Of a stretch of 34,070 nucleotides of DNA, positions 7,199 to 15,805 are shown piece by piece (position 1 is the first letter of the stretch; each line of letters begins with the position of its first letter). The notes under the pieces were generated by a model. That model made no database searches. It was not told the origin of the DNA and saw only the letters and a list, made by a program, of their open reading frames with translations. The stretch lies in contig JAFRJF010000210.1 of the NCBI GenBank assembly GCA_017432405.1, positions 1 to 34,070 on the forward strand, given 5' to 3'. Both the position numbers and the translations under genes were made by a program. The DNA is from Clostridia bacterium (lineage in GTDB: Bacteria; Bacillota_A; Clostridia; Christensenellales; Aristaeellaceae).

Positions 7199-7771
7199 TC
7201 ATTCCCCGCTTTCCAGCAGCAGATTGTCGTTGCTGTCACACCACCCGAACGTTCCTGTAAGTACGAAATCTATAGGGTCAGCATCGGAAAAATCCATGTA
7301 CTTGGTGTATCGGGCAGCAGTCGTGTATGAACCGGTTATATGCCAGTTTTTATCAATGCTGTCCAGCAGCGCCTGCATTTTGGGGTTTTCTGATGTCACC
7401 TCCACCTTGAAACCTTCGTTTTGTGATGTGGAGCCATCTGTTTCATCTTTTGAGGTTCCGTATTTATAGCCCGTGATATGGACGGTGACTTCCGCTCCGT
7501 ACAGGCTTTCGTGTGTCGTGTCCGGCATGTACTCAGTCGTGATGTGATAGGGCTCCGGGAGAATGGGATATCTGGGAAATTCATCGGACACGCTTTGAAA
7601 TGCCTCCATTACTTCTTCCGTTGCAAGAAAAATGCCCTCATAGTAGTAATACCCGATTTCCAGCTCCTCTTTGCTCTTGTGCTTAACCTCGGCTGCAAGA
7701 GAACAGCAGCCGAATAAAGTAAGGCAAAGGAAGAGCACGATCACCGTTTGTAGCTTATTCTTATGAATCAC
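7199..7771 (-). CDS. Predicted lipoprotein of unknown function
   Basis: 190 residues. It starts with a lipoprotein signal: positively charged MIHKNK, a hydrophobic stretch and a lipobox LTLFGC (a second Cys follows directly). The mature part is polar with no recognised domain; it contains YYYYEGIFLATEEVMEAF and ends in GTFGWCDSNDNLLLESGE. It should be anchored on the outer face of the membrane. Start is GTG 7771 with GAGG shortly upstream. Codon use is more AT-rich than its neighbours, which hints at a different origin. It is convergent with the DUF3795 operon and stands alone. Confidence 0.7.
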   Translation of the reverse strand: MIHKNKLQTVIVLFLCLTLFGCCSLAAEVKHKSKEELEIGYYYYEGIFLATEEVMEAFQSVSDEFPRYPILPEPYHITTEYMPDTTHESLYGAEVTVHITGYKYGTSKDETDGSTSQNEGFKVEVTSENPKMQALLDSIDKNWHITGSYTTAARYTKYMDFSDADPIDFVLTGTFGWCDSNDNLLLESGE

Positions 7772-7812
7772 ACAGCCTCATCTCCTCACCAAGTTCCGAG
7801 TTGCTTGCCCTC

Positions 7813-7841
7813 ACTATACCACATTTCCGGCGCTTTGAAAA
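7813..7841 (-). promoter_or_regulatory. Putative promoter of the lipoprotein gene
   Basis: On the minus strand TTTTCA (7836-7841), 17 bp, TATAGT (7813-7818), about 40 bp before the GTG start. The -35 matches 4 of 6 and the -10 matches 5 of 6. Confidence 0.5.
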
Positions 7842-7894
7842 GCCCCTAATCCCGAGCCGCCGGGGACTCGCATAAGCGTCAGGCAAAACCGTCC

Positions 7895-8233
7895 TAGAGT
7901 GTGTTTCTAAATTCGCCAGGATGCATTGGGTTGGAAACGCCGTTGCAGTTACGGCGTCTTTGCCTGCATTTCTGGGTTGATTTCCCTTGACTTAGCGTCC
8001 GAGGGGCTACCGACCCGTTCGACGGGGAACTCCGCCCCGTTCGACGGGGGGCTCCGCCCCGTTCTTACTGAAAACGCTCCACCGGAGCGTTTTCCAGGCG
8101 CTCGAACCACTGAAAACAGTCCACTGGACTGTTTTTCGGGCGCTTGACCCCACTAAGCCTGCGGAAAATCGCCTTGAAATGCAGGCAAATCCGCTCGAAA
8201 CCGCATCTCCAAGCATTTAGAAACACCCCCTAA
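7895..8233. mobile_element. MITE-like inverted-repeat element with internal hairpins
   Basis: The ends are inverted copies: GTGTTTCTAAAT (7901-7912) and ATTTAGAAACAC (8215-8226), extended outward by TAG and a few matched bases. Similarity of the arms continues inward: TTTGCCTGCATTTC at 7959-7972 is repeated inverted at about 8174-8187, then GATTT-CC and CTTAG blocks, so each arm is about 80-100 bp. The left arm has its own hairpin (ACGCCGT/ACGGCGT, 7937-7957). The centre has a 22-bp tandem repeat (CCCGTTC at 8014, 8036, 8058) and two 42-bp units, each with a perfect hairpin (8070-8094 and 8112-8137). No coding capacity. No target-site duplication could be identified. Confidence 0.72.
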
Positions 8234-8260
8234 TGCCTTTGTCCTGAGATGTTTTGGGGG

Positions 8261-8289
8261 TTGTGTTATGTTCGATTTTCCTATATAAT
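8261..8289 (+). promoter_or_regulatory. Putative promoter of the sugar ABC operon
   Basis: TTGTGT (8261-8266), 17 bp, TATAAT (8284-8289). The -35 is weak, so an activator is possible. It lies just downstream of the MITE-like element. Confidence 0.6.
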
Positions 8290-8349
8290 AGATAGTAATG
8301 ATTTGCTTAATACTGTGGAAATACCCGGAACGAAGTATCTGTCTAACCG

Positions 8350-8367
8350 CGTTGCCGGTTGGCAACG
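8350..8367. other. Leader hairpin before the first gene of the sugar operon
   Basis: CGTTGCC (8350-8356), loop GGTT, GGCAACG (8361-8367): a perfect 7-bp stem ending just upstream of the ribosome binding site AAGGAGG. It could stabilise the transcript or affect initiation (inference). Confidence 0.45.
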
Positions 8368-8387
8368 GGAAATAAGGAGGCAAGACT

Positions 8388-9851
8388 ATGAAGCGTTTTC
8401 TCATGGCATCTTTGACGGTTCTCGCATGCATGACCCTGTTGTCCCTCTGCGTAGCGGCCTGCGCCGAGGCGCCGACACACCTGATCTGGTGGACGTATTC
8501 CGCCAGCGGGGATGCTCCGGCGGCCTTGCAGGAGGTGCTTGAACGGGCGAACGCCATCAGCGCAGAGGAGATCGGCGTCACTGTCGATCTTCTGATGAAG
8601 ACGGACAGCCAGGTCAGCCTTGATCTGAACACGGGCGAGTACTACGACATGATCTTCACCTGTGACTGGTACAACAACTTTGACGGCAATGCGCAATTGG
8701 GTTACTATTATGATCTTACCGACCTGATTCAGACGGAGGCGCCCGACCTGTATGCCGCCGTTGACCCCTGGTGGGATATCGGCACGCTGAATGGCAGGGT
8801 CTACGGCGTGCCGATGCTGAAGGATCTGGGCGCAGAGGTCTTTTTTCGACTCAACAGCGACTATTTTGAGGGGGAGAAGGGCCTCGTCCTGCCGGAGGAG
8901 ATGTCCTTTGCCGATCTGGAGCCGCTGCTGAAGATGTACAAGGAGGATCATCCGTCCGAATATCCGTTCTATCTGACCGGCAGCGGACCGCTGGGCATGT
9001 TCCAGACCCATGAGCGCATCGTAGGCAATTATCTGGTCATTCCCTACAGCAAGGCGGGAACCCCGGACGGCACAAAAATCATTCCCGTGTGGGAAGACGA
9101 GGAATACATGGAAAAGCTCCGCTGCCTGCATCGCTGGTATGAGCTGGGCTATATCAACCCGGACGCCGCCACGACCGAGGACATGCCCTATTCGCTGGGC
9201 AATCCGGTTCGAACCGGCACCGCGTGGACCGGCTATAAGGGATGGTCGAACCCGGAGATCGTGGGCTTCAATGTCAAGCTGGTGCGCTTCATCGGGCCGA
9301 ATATGTCGCGCAGCACGCAGCAGGGCGCGCTGATCGCCGTCAACGCCGCCGCGTCGGAGGCGAATGTGAAGGCGTGCCTCAAGTACATGGAGCTTCTGTA
9401 TACCAACAGGCAGCTGAGGGATACCCTGGCCTACGGCATCGAGGGCCGCCATTTCAACTATTACGAGGACACCGTCATCCGCACGGAGCTGGGCAGCGAG
9501 GAATACACCATGGATAATTTCCAGACCGGCCCCGCCGTCAGCGCGTCGGTGGTTTCGGCCAATGAAGCGGTGCTCGCGGACCCGGACCAGTGGCAAAAGG
9601 TTTACGAGGGCTACCGGCACGCAAGGCTCAGCGATACCCAGGGCTTCAGCTTCGATATGGAAACCATGGAAGCGGAGCGCTCCGTCCTGAGCGCTATATG
9701 GAGCAACCGCCTCGCCGAGCTGGTGACGGGAACCATCGACCCGGACGAGGCCATCGCGTCGATCCGCCAGGAGATGGAAGCCGCCGGGCTGAACCAGGTG
9801 CGTCAAGAGGCACAGCGGCAGCTGGACGCCTATCTGGAGACGAGACAGTGA
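8388..9851 (+). CDS. Extracellular sugar-binding protein of an ABC importer (DUF3502 type)
   Basis: 487 residues. N-terminal signal peptide MKRFLMASLTVLACMTLLSL, cleavage likely after ACA; a Cys nearby makes a lipoprotein form possible. The rest is a periplasmic-binding-type fold: an early strand HLIWWTYSASGD, the ligand-site region YYDMIFTCDWYNNF, and a hinge segment with LNGRVYGVPMLKDLG. The C-terminal part (FSFDMETMEAERSVLSAIWS and following) is the DUF3502 type, which accompanies LplB/YtcP-like permeases that import oligosaccharides in Firmicutes. Start ATG 8388 follows AAGGAGG. Its TGA overlaps the GTG of the next gene by four bases, so the operon is translationally coupled. Confidence 0.87.
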   Translation: MKRFLMASLTVLACMTLLSLCVAACAEAPTHLIWWTYSASGDAPAALQEVLERANAISAEEIGVTVDLLMKTDSQVSLDLNTGEYYDMIFTCDWYNNFDGNAQLGYYYDLTDLIQTEAPDLYAAVDPWWDIGTLNGRVYGVPMLKDLGAEVFFRLNSDYFEGEKGLVLPEEMSFADLEPLLKMYKEDHPSEYPFYLTGSGPLGMFQTHERIVGNYLVIPYSKAGTPDGTKIIPVWEDEEYMEKLRCLHRWYELGYINPDAATTEDMPYSLGNPVRTGTAWTGYKGWSNPEIVGFNVKLVRFIGPNMSRSTQQGALIAVNAAASEANVKACLKYMELLYTNRQLRDTLAYGIEGRHFNYYEDTVIRTELGSEEYTMDNFQTGPAVSASVVSANEAVLADPDQWQKVYEGYRHARLSDTQGFSFDMETMEAERSVLSAIWSNRLAELVTGTIDPDEAIASIRQEMEAAGLNQVRQEAQRQLDAYLETRQ

Positions 9852-11938
9852 AATGGAAGTGGAAGCTGGACAACGACAGCATCGGCAAGGCCGTTGCCCA
9901 GGCGGAAAAAGAAGCGGAAAAGGTCGGCGTGGAGGGCGAACAAAGGCTGCGCTTCGCGCTTTCCCTCGAGGAGAGCCTGCTCATTTGCAGGGAGCGGTGC
10001 GGGGAAAACGCAACCGTTTCCCTGCGAATGGTTCAGCGGGGGCGGCAGTTGAATGTGGAAATCGTTCTCCCGACGGCGTTCACCGGTGTGTTCGCCAGGG
10101 AGGATTCGCCGCTGACCGTTCTGTTGAATGAATGGGAAAGCGTAACACGGAACGGGAAAAAGTGTCGGATATACACGCTTGAGCTCGAAAGGACCAGAGG
10201 CGACCTTCTTCGCTTTGTCTGGCAATACACGCAGCCCCACAAGTGGTGGTTTATACTGGGCGTGACGACGCAGGCCATACTTGTCGCGATTCAGGTCGCG
10301 GCCCCGCTGATCAGCGCAAGGGTCATCGTCGCGCTGACGCAGGGGGTAGCCGGGCAGATCATGATTGCCGCGGCAGCGCTGCTGGCGATCAACGCCGTCT
10401 CGGACGTGGTCACCATAGCCTGCAACCGGGCGTACAATGTGGTTTATAACAAGACGCTGACGCTGCTGGAGGCGGACCTGGTGCACCATGTGCTGAGAGT
10501 AACCAGCCAGTGCCTGGATCAGAAGGGAACGGGGCTTTTCATACAGCGCCTCACCCAGGACACCGCCCAGCTGGCGACGGGATTCAATACGCTGGCGGAT
10601 TTGATCTCCCAGTCTGTCGAGAAGATCGGAATACTGGTCGCGGTGCTGATCCTGAACCGCGCTGCGTTTGCGGGGATGATCGGCATTCTGGCGGTGCAGA
10701 CCGTGATCGAGACCATCCGCACCCGCCGCTTGAAGGCCAACGATCATATCTATCGCAACGCCAATGAACGCTACACCGGTTTTGTCAGCGAGATGATCCG
10801 CGGCGCGAAGGACGTGAAGCTCACCCATAGCGAGGACACCTTTGAAACGGAGCTCGTCCGCCGAATCGTGGACGCCAACAGCAAGCGGATGAGGATGCAG
10901 AATCAATCCGCCGTATTCCAGCTGTTTCGCATGGAAATCGGCTCCTTTGGCACCTACGGCTTTATCGCCGTGCTGGCCCTTTTGATCTCGCAAAAGCAGA
11001 TCGAGCCCGCCGAAGCGCTGGTGTTGTTCAACTATCGCTCCGGCATAGGCATTACCGCCATACAGCTGATCGGCTCCCTGATGGAGTTTGCGAGGGGGCT
11101 GGAGCTTTCCGCCGAGCGGGTCATCGCCATCATCAGCAGCCCGGAATTTCCCAAGGACCGGTTCGGCCGGCGGCGCCTGGACAACGTCAAAGGAGAGATA
11201 CGCTTTGAACACGTCCGCTTTTCCTATGGCAGGCGGTGGCGCAAGGCCTCGGCGGGCTGGGTGCTGAACGACATGAGCTTTGTCATTCATCCCGGGGAAT
11301 CGGTGGCGCTGGTCGGCGCCAGCGGCTGCGGCAAGAGCACGGTGTTCAACCTGATCTGCAAGCTGTATGAAGCGGGCGAGGGAACCGTCAGGATCGACGG
11401 CGAGGACATACGGGAGCTGGACGAGGAATCCATACGGGGAAGCCTGTCCGTCGTCAGCCAAAACCCGTACCTGTTCCAGCTCAGCATACGGGAGAACCTT
11501 CGCCTGGTAAAGCCGGATATGACGGAGGCTCAGATGCGCGCGGCGTGCAGGATGGCCTGCATAGACCGGGATATAGAGGCGATGCCCGAGGGCTACGATA
11601 CCCACATCGACGAAAATGGCGTGAATCTCTCCGGCGGCCAGCGGCAGCGGCTCGCCATCGCCAGGGCTTTGCTGAAGGATTCCAGAGTGCTGATGCTGGA
11701 CGAGGCAACCAGCGCGCTGGACAACATGACGCAGGCGAAGATCCAGCAGGCCATCGCCAATATTCGTGGGGAGAGAACCATCATTACAATTGCCCATCGC
11801 CTGTCCACCGTGGTGCACTCGGACAGGATCATGGTCATCGAGAATGGCCGCGTTCTGGACCAGGGGACACACCGGGAATTGCTGGAACGGTGCAAAACCT
11901 ACAGAAAGCTGTATGAAGCGGAGTTGGGGGCGGCATGA
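9848..11938 (+). CDS. ABC transporter (exporter-type TMD-NBD) with an N-terminal HATPase-like domain
   Basis: 696 residues. GTG 9848 overlaps the previous stop (GTGA), with GGAG eight bases upstream; longer upstream starts would run inside the binding-protein gene. Residues about 1-115 resemble a histidine-kinase/anti-sigma-type ATPase fold (LRFALSLEESLLICRERCGE, like an N-box helix); this is by pattern only. Residues about 120-410 are a six-helix exporter-type ABC membrane domain. Residues about 440-690 are a complete ATPase: Walker A GASGCGKST, Q-loop SQNPYLF, signature LSGGQRQRLAIA, Walker B VLMLDEATSALD, His switch IAHRLST. A lone copy would work as a homodimer. Its position between a sugar-binding protein and two importer permeases is unusual, because such importers normally borrow a shared MsmX-type ATPase. 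It may be a sensor/transport component of the same system (inference). Confidence 0.85.
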   Translation: MKWKWKLDNDSIGKAVAQAEKEAEKVGVEGEQRLRFALSLEESLLICRERCGENATVSLRMVQRGRQLNVEIVLPTAFTGVFAREDSPLTVLLNEWESVTRNGKKCRIYTLELERTRGDLLRFVWQYTQPHKWWFILGVTTQAILVAIQVAAPLISARVIVALTQGVAGQIMIAAAALLAINAVSDVVTIACNRAYNVVYNKTLTLLEADLVHHVLRVTSQCLDQKGTGLFIQRLTQDTAQLATGFNTLADLISQSVEKIGILVAVLILNRAAFAGMIGILAVQTVIETIRTRRLKANDHIYRNANERYTGFVSEMIRGAKDVKLTHSEDTFETELVRRIVDANSKRMRMQNQSAVFQLFRMEIGSFGTYGFIAVLALLISQKQIEPAEALVLFNYRSGIGITAIQLIGSLMEFARGLELSAERVIAIISSPEFPKDRFGRRRLDNVKGEIRFEHVRFSYGRRWRKASAGWVLNDMSFVIHPGESVALVGASGCGKSTVFNLICKLYEAGEGTVRIDGEDIRELDEESIRGSLSVVSQNPYLFQLSIRENLRLVKPDMTEAQMRAACRMACIDRDIEAMPEGYDTHIDENGVNLSGGQRQRLAIARALLKDSRVLMLDEATSALDNMTQAKIQQAIANIRGERTIITIAHRLSTVVHSDRIMVIENGRVLDQGTHRELLERCKTYRKLYEAELGAA

Positions 11939-12879
11939 AGAAGCGGGAATACGTCAAAGGGAAACTCCGGCATTCCGACCGGTCGCTGATGCTCCTCTCG
12001 CTGCCGGCCGTGTTGTGGTATGTCTGCTTTTGCTATCTGCCGTTGTTTGGCATCATCATGGCGTTCAAGAAGTACCGCCTCGTGCCGGGCAAGGGCTTTT
12101 TGTACAGCCTGTTCGCGGGGAGCAGATGGGTCGGGCTGGATAACTTCCGGTATCTGTTCATGAACCCCCAGATGGGAACGGTGATACGCAACACCGTGCT
12201 GTATAATCTGGCGTTCCTGGCGCTGGATCTGACTTTGCCGGTGGCGCTGGCGATTGCGCTGTCCTACCTGCGGTCCGGGCGCCTGCGCTCTGCGGCGCAG
12301 ACGGCATCCATGTTCCCGCATTTTCTGTCCTGGATGATCGTAAGCTACTTCGCCTTTGCCTTCCTCTCGACGGACAGGGGCCTGCTGAATTCCATTCTGA
12401 GGACCTTTGGAAAGCCTGCCGTGTCATGGTATCAGACGCCGGGCGCCTGGCCTTGGCTGCTGACGCTGATCCACGTGTGGAAGGGCTTCGGCTACGCCAT
12501 GGTGCTGTACTATTCCTATGTGATCGGGATCGACCAATCGCTGTATGAGAGCGCGGCGATCGACGGGGCCGGAACGGCGCAGATGATCCGCTATATTACC
12601 CTGCCGCAGTTAAAGGGCGTCATCGTGACGATGGGCCTGCTCAGCCTGGGCGGCATCTTCAACAGCGACTTTGGGCTGTTTTATCAGGTTCCGCGCAATT
12701 CCGGGGCGATCCTGTCCACCACGCAGACGGTGGATGTGTATATCTACAAGGCGCTCATGGATCAGGCCAATTACGGCTTCAGCGCGGCGGGAAGCCTTTT
12801 GCAGAACGGAATTGGCTGCGCGCTTCTGCTGCTGGCCGATTTCGCGGTCCGGCATGTGGACCAGGAGGTGGGTCTGTGA
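11935..12879 (+). CDS. Sugar ABC transporter permease (LplB-like)
   Basis: 314 residues, six predicted membrane helices. ATG 11935 overlaps the previous TGA (ATGA). The N-terminus (SLPAVLWYVCFCYLPLFGII, MAFKKYRLVPGKGF) is typical of LplB/UgpA-type permeases, as is the EAA loop YESAAIDGAGTAQMIRYITL that docks onto the ATPase. Pairs with the next gene to form the membrane channel for the substrate of the DUF3502-type binding protein. Its stop overlaps the start of the next gene. Confidence 0.9.
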   Translation: MKKREYVKGKLRHSDRSLMLLSLPAVLWYVCFCYLPLFGIIMAFKKYRLVPGKGFLYSLFAGSRWVGLDNFRYLFMNPQMGTVIRNTVLYNLAFLALDLTLPVALAIALSYLRSGRLRSAAQTASMFPHFLSWMIVSYFAFAFLSTDRGLLNSILRTFGKPAVSWYQTPGAWPWLLTLIHVWKGFGYAMVLYYSYVIGIDQSLYESAAIDGAGTAQMIRYITLPQLKGVIVTMGLLSLGGIFNSDFGLFYQVPRNSGAILSTTQTVDVYIYKALMDQANYGFSAAGSLLQNGIGCALLLLADFAVRHVDQEVGL

Positions 12880-13766
12880 AGCAATGGAACCAGGCCGGGC
12901 CGATTGCCCACGCCCTGCTCGTCGCACTGTTTGTGCTGGTGAGTATTTCGGCGCTGCTGCCGCTGGTCTTTGTGGCGGTCATCTCCCTCTCTTCGACAGC
13001 GTCCATTGCGGCGAAGGGTTACAGCTTTTTCCCGATGGAGTGGTCCCTGGACGCATATCGGTATATGTGGACAAAGCTCGAATACATCGGCCACTCATTT
13101 TTGGTCAGCTGCCTGATTACGCTGGTCGGTACGGCGCTGTCCCTTGGCTTGATCGGCACTATGGCGTTTGTGCTGAGCCGGCGGGAATTCCGGCTGCGGA
13201 AGCTGTACACGGCGATTGTGGTCATTCCCATGTTCTTCGGGGGCGGCCTCGCCGCCGGATATGTGGTGAATACGCAGTTGTTTCACCTGAAGGATTCCCT
13301 ATGGGCGCTGATCCTGCCGGGCGCTTGCTCCAGCTGGTATATACTGGTGATGCGAAACTATTTCCGCCAGAATATCCCCGGCGAAATGCTGGAATCGGCT
13401 CAACTGGATGGCGCTTCCATATTCCAGGTCTTTTGGCGATTTGTAGTGCCGGTTTCCGCGCCGGTGATGATTACGGTCGGGGTCTTTGAAGCGTTTGGAT
13501 ACTGGAACAGCTGGTATTATGCCATGCTGTACCTGGGGTCAAACCGTCAGGAGCTCTTTCCGCTTCAGTATGTCCTCTATCATTTGCAGAAAAACGTGGA
13601 ATTCATGGCCTCCAACGAAAACATCTCCGGGGCCGTGATGCGCAGCCTGCCTACGGAGAGCTTTCGCATGGCCATGGTGGTGATCACCATACTGCCGATC
13701 CTCGTCAGCTATCCGTTTTTCCGCAGATACTTTTTGAAGGGGTTGACCGTTGGGGCGATCCGATGA
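12876..13766 (+). CDS. Sugar ABC transporter permease (YtcP/LplC-like)
   Basis: 296 residues, six predicted helices. GTG 12876 overlaps the stop of the LplB-like gene by four bases. Family features: an early ISLSSTASIAAKGYSFFPME segment, MAFVLSRREF, and the EAA loop LESAQLDGASIFQVFWRFVV. The end FFRRYFLKGLTVGAIR is the conserved tail of the family. Second half of the heterodimeric permease. No terminator is evident after it. Confidence 0.9.
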   Translation: MKQWNQAGPIAHALLVALFVLVSISALLPLVFVAVISLSSTASIAAKGYSFFPMEWSLDAYRYMWTKLEYIGHSFLVSCLITLVGTALSLGLIGTMAFVLSRREFRLRKLYTAIVVIPMFFGGGLAAGYVVNTQLFHLKDSLWALILPGACSSWYILVMRNYFRQNIPGEMLESAQLDGASIFQVFWRFVVPVSAPVMITVGVFEAFGYWNSWYYAMLYLGSNRQELFPLQYVLYHLQKNVEFMASNENISGAVMRSLPTESFRMAMVVITILPILVSYPFFRRYFLKGLTVGAIR

Positions 13767-14040
13767 TGCTCCGCGCAGAAAGGAAAGCGCGCGCATGGCG
13801 GGAAACGGGGCGGCAGCCCGCTTTTCGATCGTGCCCCGGGACCGCCTGTTCCGTCGGCGCTGTTCAGCCGTGGCAGCGCAGGGGCCGCCACCGCTTTCCA
13901 TGAAAGACGGAATTCCATGACGGCAAAGAGGAATTGCGCGCACTTCCGCGCACGAGACGGCGCCGCCGCTACATTGTCGTTTTCTCATGCATGGTGTACC
14001 ATATCGGGGGGCTATTCAGAAACACACCCATATTCACTTG
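13767..14040. other. Gap after the sugar operon, no gene recognised
   Basis: GC-rich sequence with no convincing ORF and no T-tailed hairpin. At 14013-14026 it holds ATTCAGAAACACAC, close to the terminal repeat ATTTAGAAACAC of the element at 7895-8233, so it may contain debris of a second copy. Confidence 0.4.
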
Positions 14041-14086
14041 TGGGACAAGGGGACGGTTCTCTTGTCCCATCTCACCAGAGTGAGAT
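14041..14086. repeat. REP-like double hairpin overlapping the LRR gene end
   Basis: Hairpin A: TGGGACAAG (14041-14049) and CTTGTCCCA (14061-14069), with GGGACGGTTCT between. Hairpin B: ATCTCAC (14069-14075), loop CAGA, GTGAGAT (14080-14086). The type matches the GGGACAAGGGGACGG palindromes common in Firmicutes. The LRR gene stop codon (14072-14074) lies in hairpin B. Confidence 0.75.
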
Positions 14087-15685
14087 CGAGGATGAGGGCG
14101 TTTGACTGAAACGGCGATTGCCGTAATCCAACAGGGTCGTGAAGTACTCGCTTCTGTCGGGCCCGTCCGCGCGCTCCAAGAGAATCTGAACCGCCTCGCC
14201 GGACAGGCAGTCATTGTCGGCGAGCAGGTGCATCAGCGACTTGTCCCTGAGCGCTTCAGCGATGAAAGCCGTGGGATGGGACCGCATCCAGCCGGTACAG
14301 GCCTCGGCGACCTCGGGCCGGAAGGGAATGCCCAGGTTCATCGCGCGGGCATAGCCGAGGCATACGCGCTTGCGCCACGGGCCGGGAAAGGCCTCGGGCG
14401 GCTGAAGCGGCGCGACGATCACTGCCTGCCGGGCATCCGCGAGCACGGACAGCGTTGCCGGATCGCAGGCCGCGTTGACCACCAGAGTACGCAGTCCGGC
14501 GCATCCGGACAGCGCTCCGGCGCCAATGCGGGCCAACGATTCCGGCAGCTCCAGCCATTCCAGCGCGGCGCAGCGGTAGAAGGCCCGCTCGCCGATTTCG
14601 CGCACCCCGTCTGGAATCGAAAGCCGCTTCAGTAAACGGCAGCCTTCAAAGGCGCGCGGCCCCACAGCCTCCAGCCCCGGCGGCAGCTCGATGGCCTCCA
14701 GCGACCGGCAATCCAGGAAGGCTTCCGCGGCGATGCGGTCCATGCCCGGCGACAGGCGGACCGATGCCAGGCGATGGCAGCCGGAAAAGGCGCCTGCGCC
14801 GACGGACTTCACGGTTCCCGGAAGCTCGACTACCTTCAGGCATACGCAATCCGCCAGGGCGCTCGCTCCGATGCGCTCCAGGACGTCGCCGAAATCGACG
14901 CGCAGCAGGGCGTCGTTTCCCGCCAGCGCCTGGCCGGCGATGACGCGGGTTCCCCTGGGCACGGCATAGTCCCGCTTCACCCTGGCGTGCACGAGCATCC
15001 CCTGGGCCTCCAGGTAGCAGGTGTCAAGCCCCAACAGGCTTTTGGGAAGCGCATTTGCGGACAGCTCCGTCACGCGCTTCGGAATGGACAAGTCCTTCAA
15101 AGAAGGGCAATCTGCGAAGGCCATGGGTCCGATTCGCGTCAGGCCCTCGGGCAGGCGAACGTACGAGAGGGACTTACAGCCCGCGAAGGCGCGCTCCCCA
15201 ATCTGCGAGATGCTCTCAGGGAGTGCTATTGACCTCAGCGCGGCGCAGCCGTAGAAGGCCCTGTCGGGGATTTCAGACAGGCCGGCCGGCAGGTCTATGC
15301 GCTCAAGCGCCGCGCAGCTCTGGAACGCCTGCGCCCCGATCTGTCCAAGGCCATCGGGCAGCCTCAGCCCGACGAGACCGGAGCAGCCCTGGAACGCGCT
15401 CCTGCCGATGCGGCGCAGGCCCTCCGGCAGCGATACGCGGCGCAGGCCGGACTTTCCCTGAAGCGCGGACGCGCCGATGGCGACGACCCTCCTGCCGCCG
15501 ATCCCGGAGGGAATCTCCAGCGACGCGCCGCAGTTTTCCACGCCGGTGACGACGACGCCGTCTTCTTCCTCTGCCAGGTGGAGCTCTGTTTTCGATGGCA
15601 CGGCCTGCGGCGCCATTTCGGTTGAGACGGTCGGCGTCGGTTCGTCCTCCCAAAGCTGCAGCCGGGCCATTGACGGTTCTCCCAT
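14072..15685 (-). CDS. Cytoplasmic leucine-rich-repeat protein (BspA/LRR_5 type)
   Basis: 537 residues. Start ATG 15685 has GGGAGG seven bases upstream. There is no signal peptide, so unlike secreted BspA proteins it is probably intracellular. Residues about 60-405 hold some 13 repeats of the form L..I.LPEGL..IG..AF.GC..., in two blocks separated by about 45 residues around LDTCYLEAQGMLVHARVKRD. The C-terminal ~120 residues have no leucine repeats and look helical. The last ten residues (SQTPSSSISLW) are coded by the adjacent REP-like repeat, so the natural tail was probably replaced. It is divergent from the vWA/AAA pair; LRR proteins of this kind may act as binding scaffolds, which would suit partnership with a MoxR-vWA system (inference). 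Confidence 0.8.
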   Translation of the reverse strand: MGEPSMARLQLWEDEPTPTVSTEMAPQAVPSKTELHLAEEEDGVVVTGVENCGASLEIPSGIGGRRVVAIGASALQGKSGLRRVSLPEGLRRIGRSAFQGCSGLVGLRLPDGLGQIGAQAFQSCAALERIDLPAGLSEIPDRAFYGCAALRSIALPESISQIGERAFAGCKSLSYVRLPEGLTRIGPMAFADCPSLKDLSIPKRVTELSANALPKSLLGLDTCYLEAQGMLVHARVKRDYAVPRGTRVIAGQALAGNDALLRVDFGDVLERIGASALADCVCLKVVELPGTVKSVGAGAFSGCHRLASVRLSPGMDRIAAEAFLDCRSLEAIELPPGLEAVGPRAFEGCRLLKRLSIPDGVREIGERAFYRCAALEWLELPESLARIGAGALSGCAGLRTLVVNAACDPATLSVLADARQAVIVAPLQPPEAFPGPWRKRVCLGYARAMNLGIPFRPEVAEACTGWMRSHPTAFIAEALRDKSLMHLLADNDCLSGEAVQILLERADGPDRSEYFTTLLDYGNRRFSQTPSSSISLW

Positions 15686-15720
15686 ATCCTGACCTCCCGC
15701 AAATCGGCATTCCCCATAAC

Positions 15721-15749
15721 AGTATATCCCATTTTCCAGTCCGGGGCAA
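15721..15749 (-). promoter_or_regulatory. Putative promoter of the LRR gene
   Basis: Minus strand TTGCCC (15744-15749), 17 bp, TATACT (15721-15726). It lies in the 120-bp region between the divergent LRR and vWA genes, about 35 bp before the LRR start. Confidence 0.5.
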
Positions 15750-15805
15750 TCTCATATTAACAGCGCTATGTTAGAATAATACAAATTCTCTTCCGGAGGA
15801 CGCCC

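Noticed and set aside
7937..7957. Hairpin loop resembling the core of the 22-nt insert (GTAACTGCA on the complement)
   Set aside because: Only about 9 core bases are shared and the stems differ, so common origin is not supported.
8014..8064. 22-bp direct repeats as a CRISPR array
   Set aside because: The repeats are contiguous with no unique spacers, only two and a third copies, and sit inside an inverted-repeat element.
9830..11872. 680-residue ORF on the minus strand
   Set aside because: Antisense to the ABC exporter with all its ATPase motifs; composition is of shadow type (His/Gln/Arg-rich).
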